Assembly: GCA_024305105.1 (NCBI GenBank)
Contig: JAMWZA010000023.1
Location: 1 to 50,406, forward strand
Direction of reading: 5' to 3'
Length of the DNA stretch: 50,406 nucleotides
From: Marinoscillum sp.
GTDB lineage: Bacteria > Bacteroidota > Bacteroidia > Cytophagales > Cyclobacteriaceae
Part shown: piece by piece, positions 49,490 to 50,406 of the stretch
Layout of the letters: the number at the start of each line of letters is the position of its first letter
Position numbering within the stretch: position 1 is the first letter of the stretch
Notes under the pieces: generated by a model
What the model was told of the DNA's origin: nothing
Database searches by the model: none
Seen by the model: the letters and a program-made list of their open reading frames with translations, nothing else
Made by a program: the position numbers and the translations under genes

Positions 49490-50406
49490 TCAGAGGTCGC
49501 CTCCAGCAGTTAACTGGATCAACAGGCCAAATGACAGTGGATTTTCGAGTGTGGCTGTGGCTCCCGGATTGATCACATATTGGACATCTGGTTGTATGGT
49601 CAACCACCTTCGCACGGGAAATGAGTAGGTCAACTCGATGGCTGTTTCAGGTCGACTGGAAGGTGCAGTTTGCTCGTAAGAGTTGCCATTGAAAATGGAG
49701 GAAAAAGCCAGTCCAAAATAATCTGTAGCGTCGCTGGTAGATGCACCAAACACAACTCCACCTGAGAGTGCCGACCCAATTTGGTTGAATTCCTCCGAGG
49801 CGATTCCATACCGCCCAAAAAAGGCAATATATCGGTCATCATATTTGGAGTAAAACCAATACTTCTGTCCACCGAGGTAGATACCCCAGTTTCCCATACG
49901 CAATGAACTATCGGCAATGGAACGAAACTCAGATGTATAGTACCACGCACCAGCATTAACCTTATCATTTGTTGGTATGGAATGCTCCCTTCCTACTTTC
50001 TTTCTTCTGGTCACATAGCCACGCTGCATAGTTAGTTCGGCAGAAGATCCAGGTAAAAACGACCCTTCAAAAGCGATCAACGCTCCCTCCTCTTCGCTCA
50101 GTTTCACTCGATTAGATTTTGGGTTCATGGGATTCCCAGGCACACCGTCCAAAACAGCCAGTTTCAATTTCACCTGGGTGCCTAAAGTTGTTGCCAGACG
50201 AGCTCCAAAAGAAGATATTGGAAATATGGACGGACCATTGAGGCCGCTTTGTGCGTATTCTGCTCCAATCCCAAAAGAGCTATTGATAAAAATAGTGCCG
50301 GGTCGTAGCACGTCAAATTCGGAGTTAAGATCATACAAGCCTATGAGCAGAGATACCTGATCCTCCAAGAAGTTTTGCTGAACCCATGCTTCGAAAAGTC
50401 TCCAGG
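49490..50406 (-). CDS. OprB-family carbohydrate-selective porin (5' partial)
   Basis: Outer-membrane beta-barrel of the OprB family. The frame stays open past the TTG at 50368 to the window edge, reading WRLFEAWVQQNF before LEDQVSLLIGLYDLNSEFDVL, a typical OprB stretch; the true start is beyond the window. Further family patterns are IFINSSFGIGAEYA, the substrate-facing LAVLDGVPGNP and the C-terminal strands ELTYSFPVRRWLTIQPDVQYVINPG. It converges with the GNAT-like gene with a 5-bp gap. The transported solute is unknown; the family label carbohydrate-selective should be read loosely in Bacteroidota. Confidence 0.85.
   Translation of the reverse strand, partial: WRLFEAWVQQNFLEDQVSLLIGLYDLNSEFDVLRPGTIFINSSFGIGAEYAQSGLNGPSIFPISSFGARLATTLGTQVKLKLAVLDGVPGNPMNPKSNRVKLSEEEGALIAFEGSFLPGSSAELTMQRGYVTRRKKVGREHSIPTNDKVNAGAWYYTSEFRSIADSSLRMGNWGIYLGGQKYWFYSKYDDRYIAFFGRYGIASEEFNQIGSALSGGVVFGASTSDATDYFGLAFSSIFNGNSYEQTAPSSRPETAIELTYSFPVRRWLTIQPDVQYVINPGATATLENPLSFGLLIQLTAGGDL

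Noticed and set aside
49490-50368. Complete porin gene starting at TTG 50368
   Set aside because: Conserved OprB sequence continues in frame to the last base of the window.

Overview
The window comes from a Bacteroidota chromosome, most probably a marine or environmental member of the Cytophagales. Indicators are a FecI/FecR-type sigma/anti-sigma pair with a DUF4974 tail, SusC/SusD, a one-protein hybrid two-component system, a type IX secretion sorting tail, DUF4249 and DUF4494 proteins, and TAnnTTTG promoter boxes. Assignment below phylum is inference from gene content.

Layout. (1) 1-5259: the 3' part of an ECF sigma factor, its FecR anti-sigma, a FecA-like TonB receptor and a DUF4249 lipoprotein, followed by two tiny ORFs. 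A promoter-like element occurs twice with the same geometry, before fecR and before the first tiny ORF. (2) 5260-13747: a TPR/histidine kinase/receiver/AraC hybrid, acetoacetyl-CoA synthetase, DUF4494, small unknown proteins, an exported formylglycine-generating-enzyme homologue with both catalytic cysteines, and a small lipoprotein. (3) 13854-37124: a polysaccharide utilisation locus (PUL): UxuA, an SDR mannonate oxidoreductase, a TIG-domain surface lipoprotein, an alginate_lyase-superfamily enzyme, a T9SS-secreted beta-helix protein, GH2, GH88, SusD, SusC, the HTCS regulator, a second beta-helix protein and a DUF4861 lipoprotein. (4) 37200-37840: tRNA-Arg and tRNA-Ser, each preceded on its 5' side by a degenerate copy of its own 5' half whose D-loop is replaced by a TCCCGATA palindrome or half-palindrome. 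(5) 37946-50406: housekeeping and core genes: BatB/BatC, thiolase, a 265-bp MITE-like element, a MORN-repeat protein, purC-STAS-rnz-queuosine transporter, an HTH regulator, a fatty acid desaturase, a GNAT protein and an incomplete OprB-type porin.

How the PUL should work (inference): surface or secreted lyase-like proteins cut a uronic-acid-rich glycan, SusC/D import the oligosaccharides, GH88 removes 4,5-unsaturated uronate and GH2 removes a beta-linked terminal sugar in the periplasm, and UxuB-like and UxuA enzymes take glucuronate-derived fructuronate to 2-keto-3-deoxygluconate. The HTCS senses the imported sugar. Two families of shared cis-elements tie the dispersed transcription units together: a 17-bp palindromic core (before the SDR gene and before the DUF4861 gene) and TTGTAC repeats (before susC, the second beta-helix gene and the TIG gene). 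The beta-helix pair and DUF4861 are the best candidates for undescribed enzymology.
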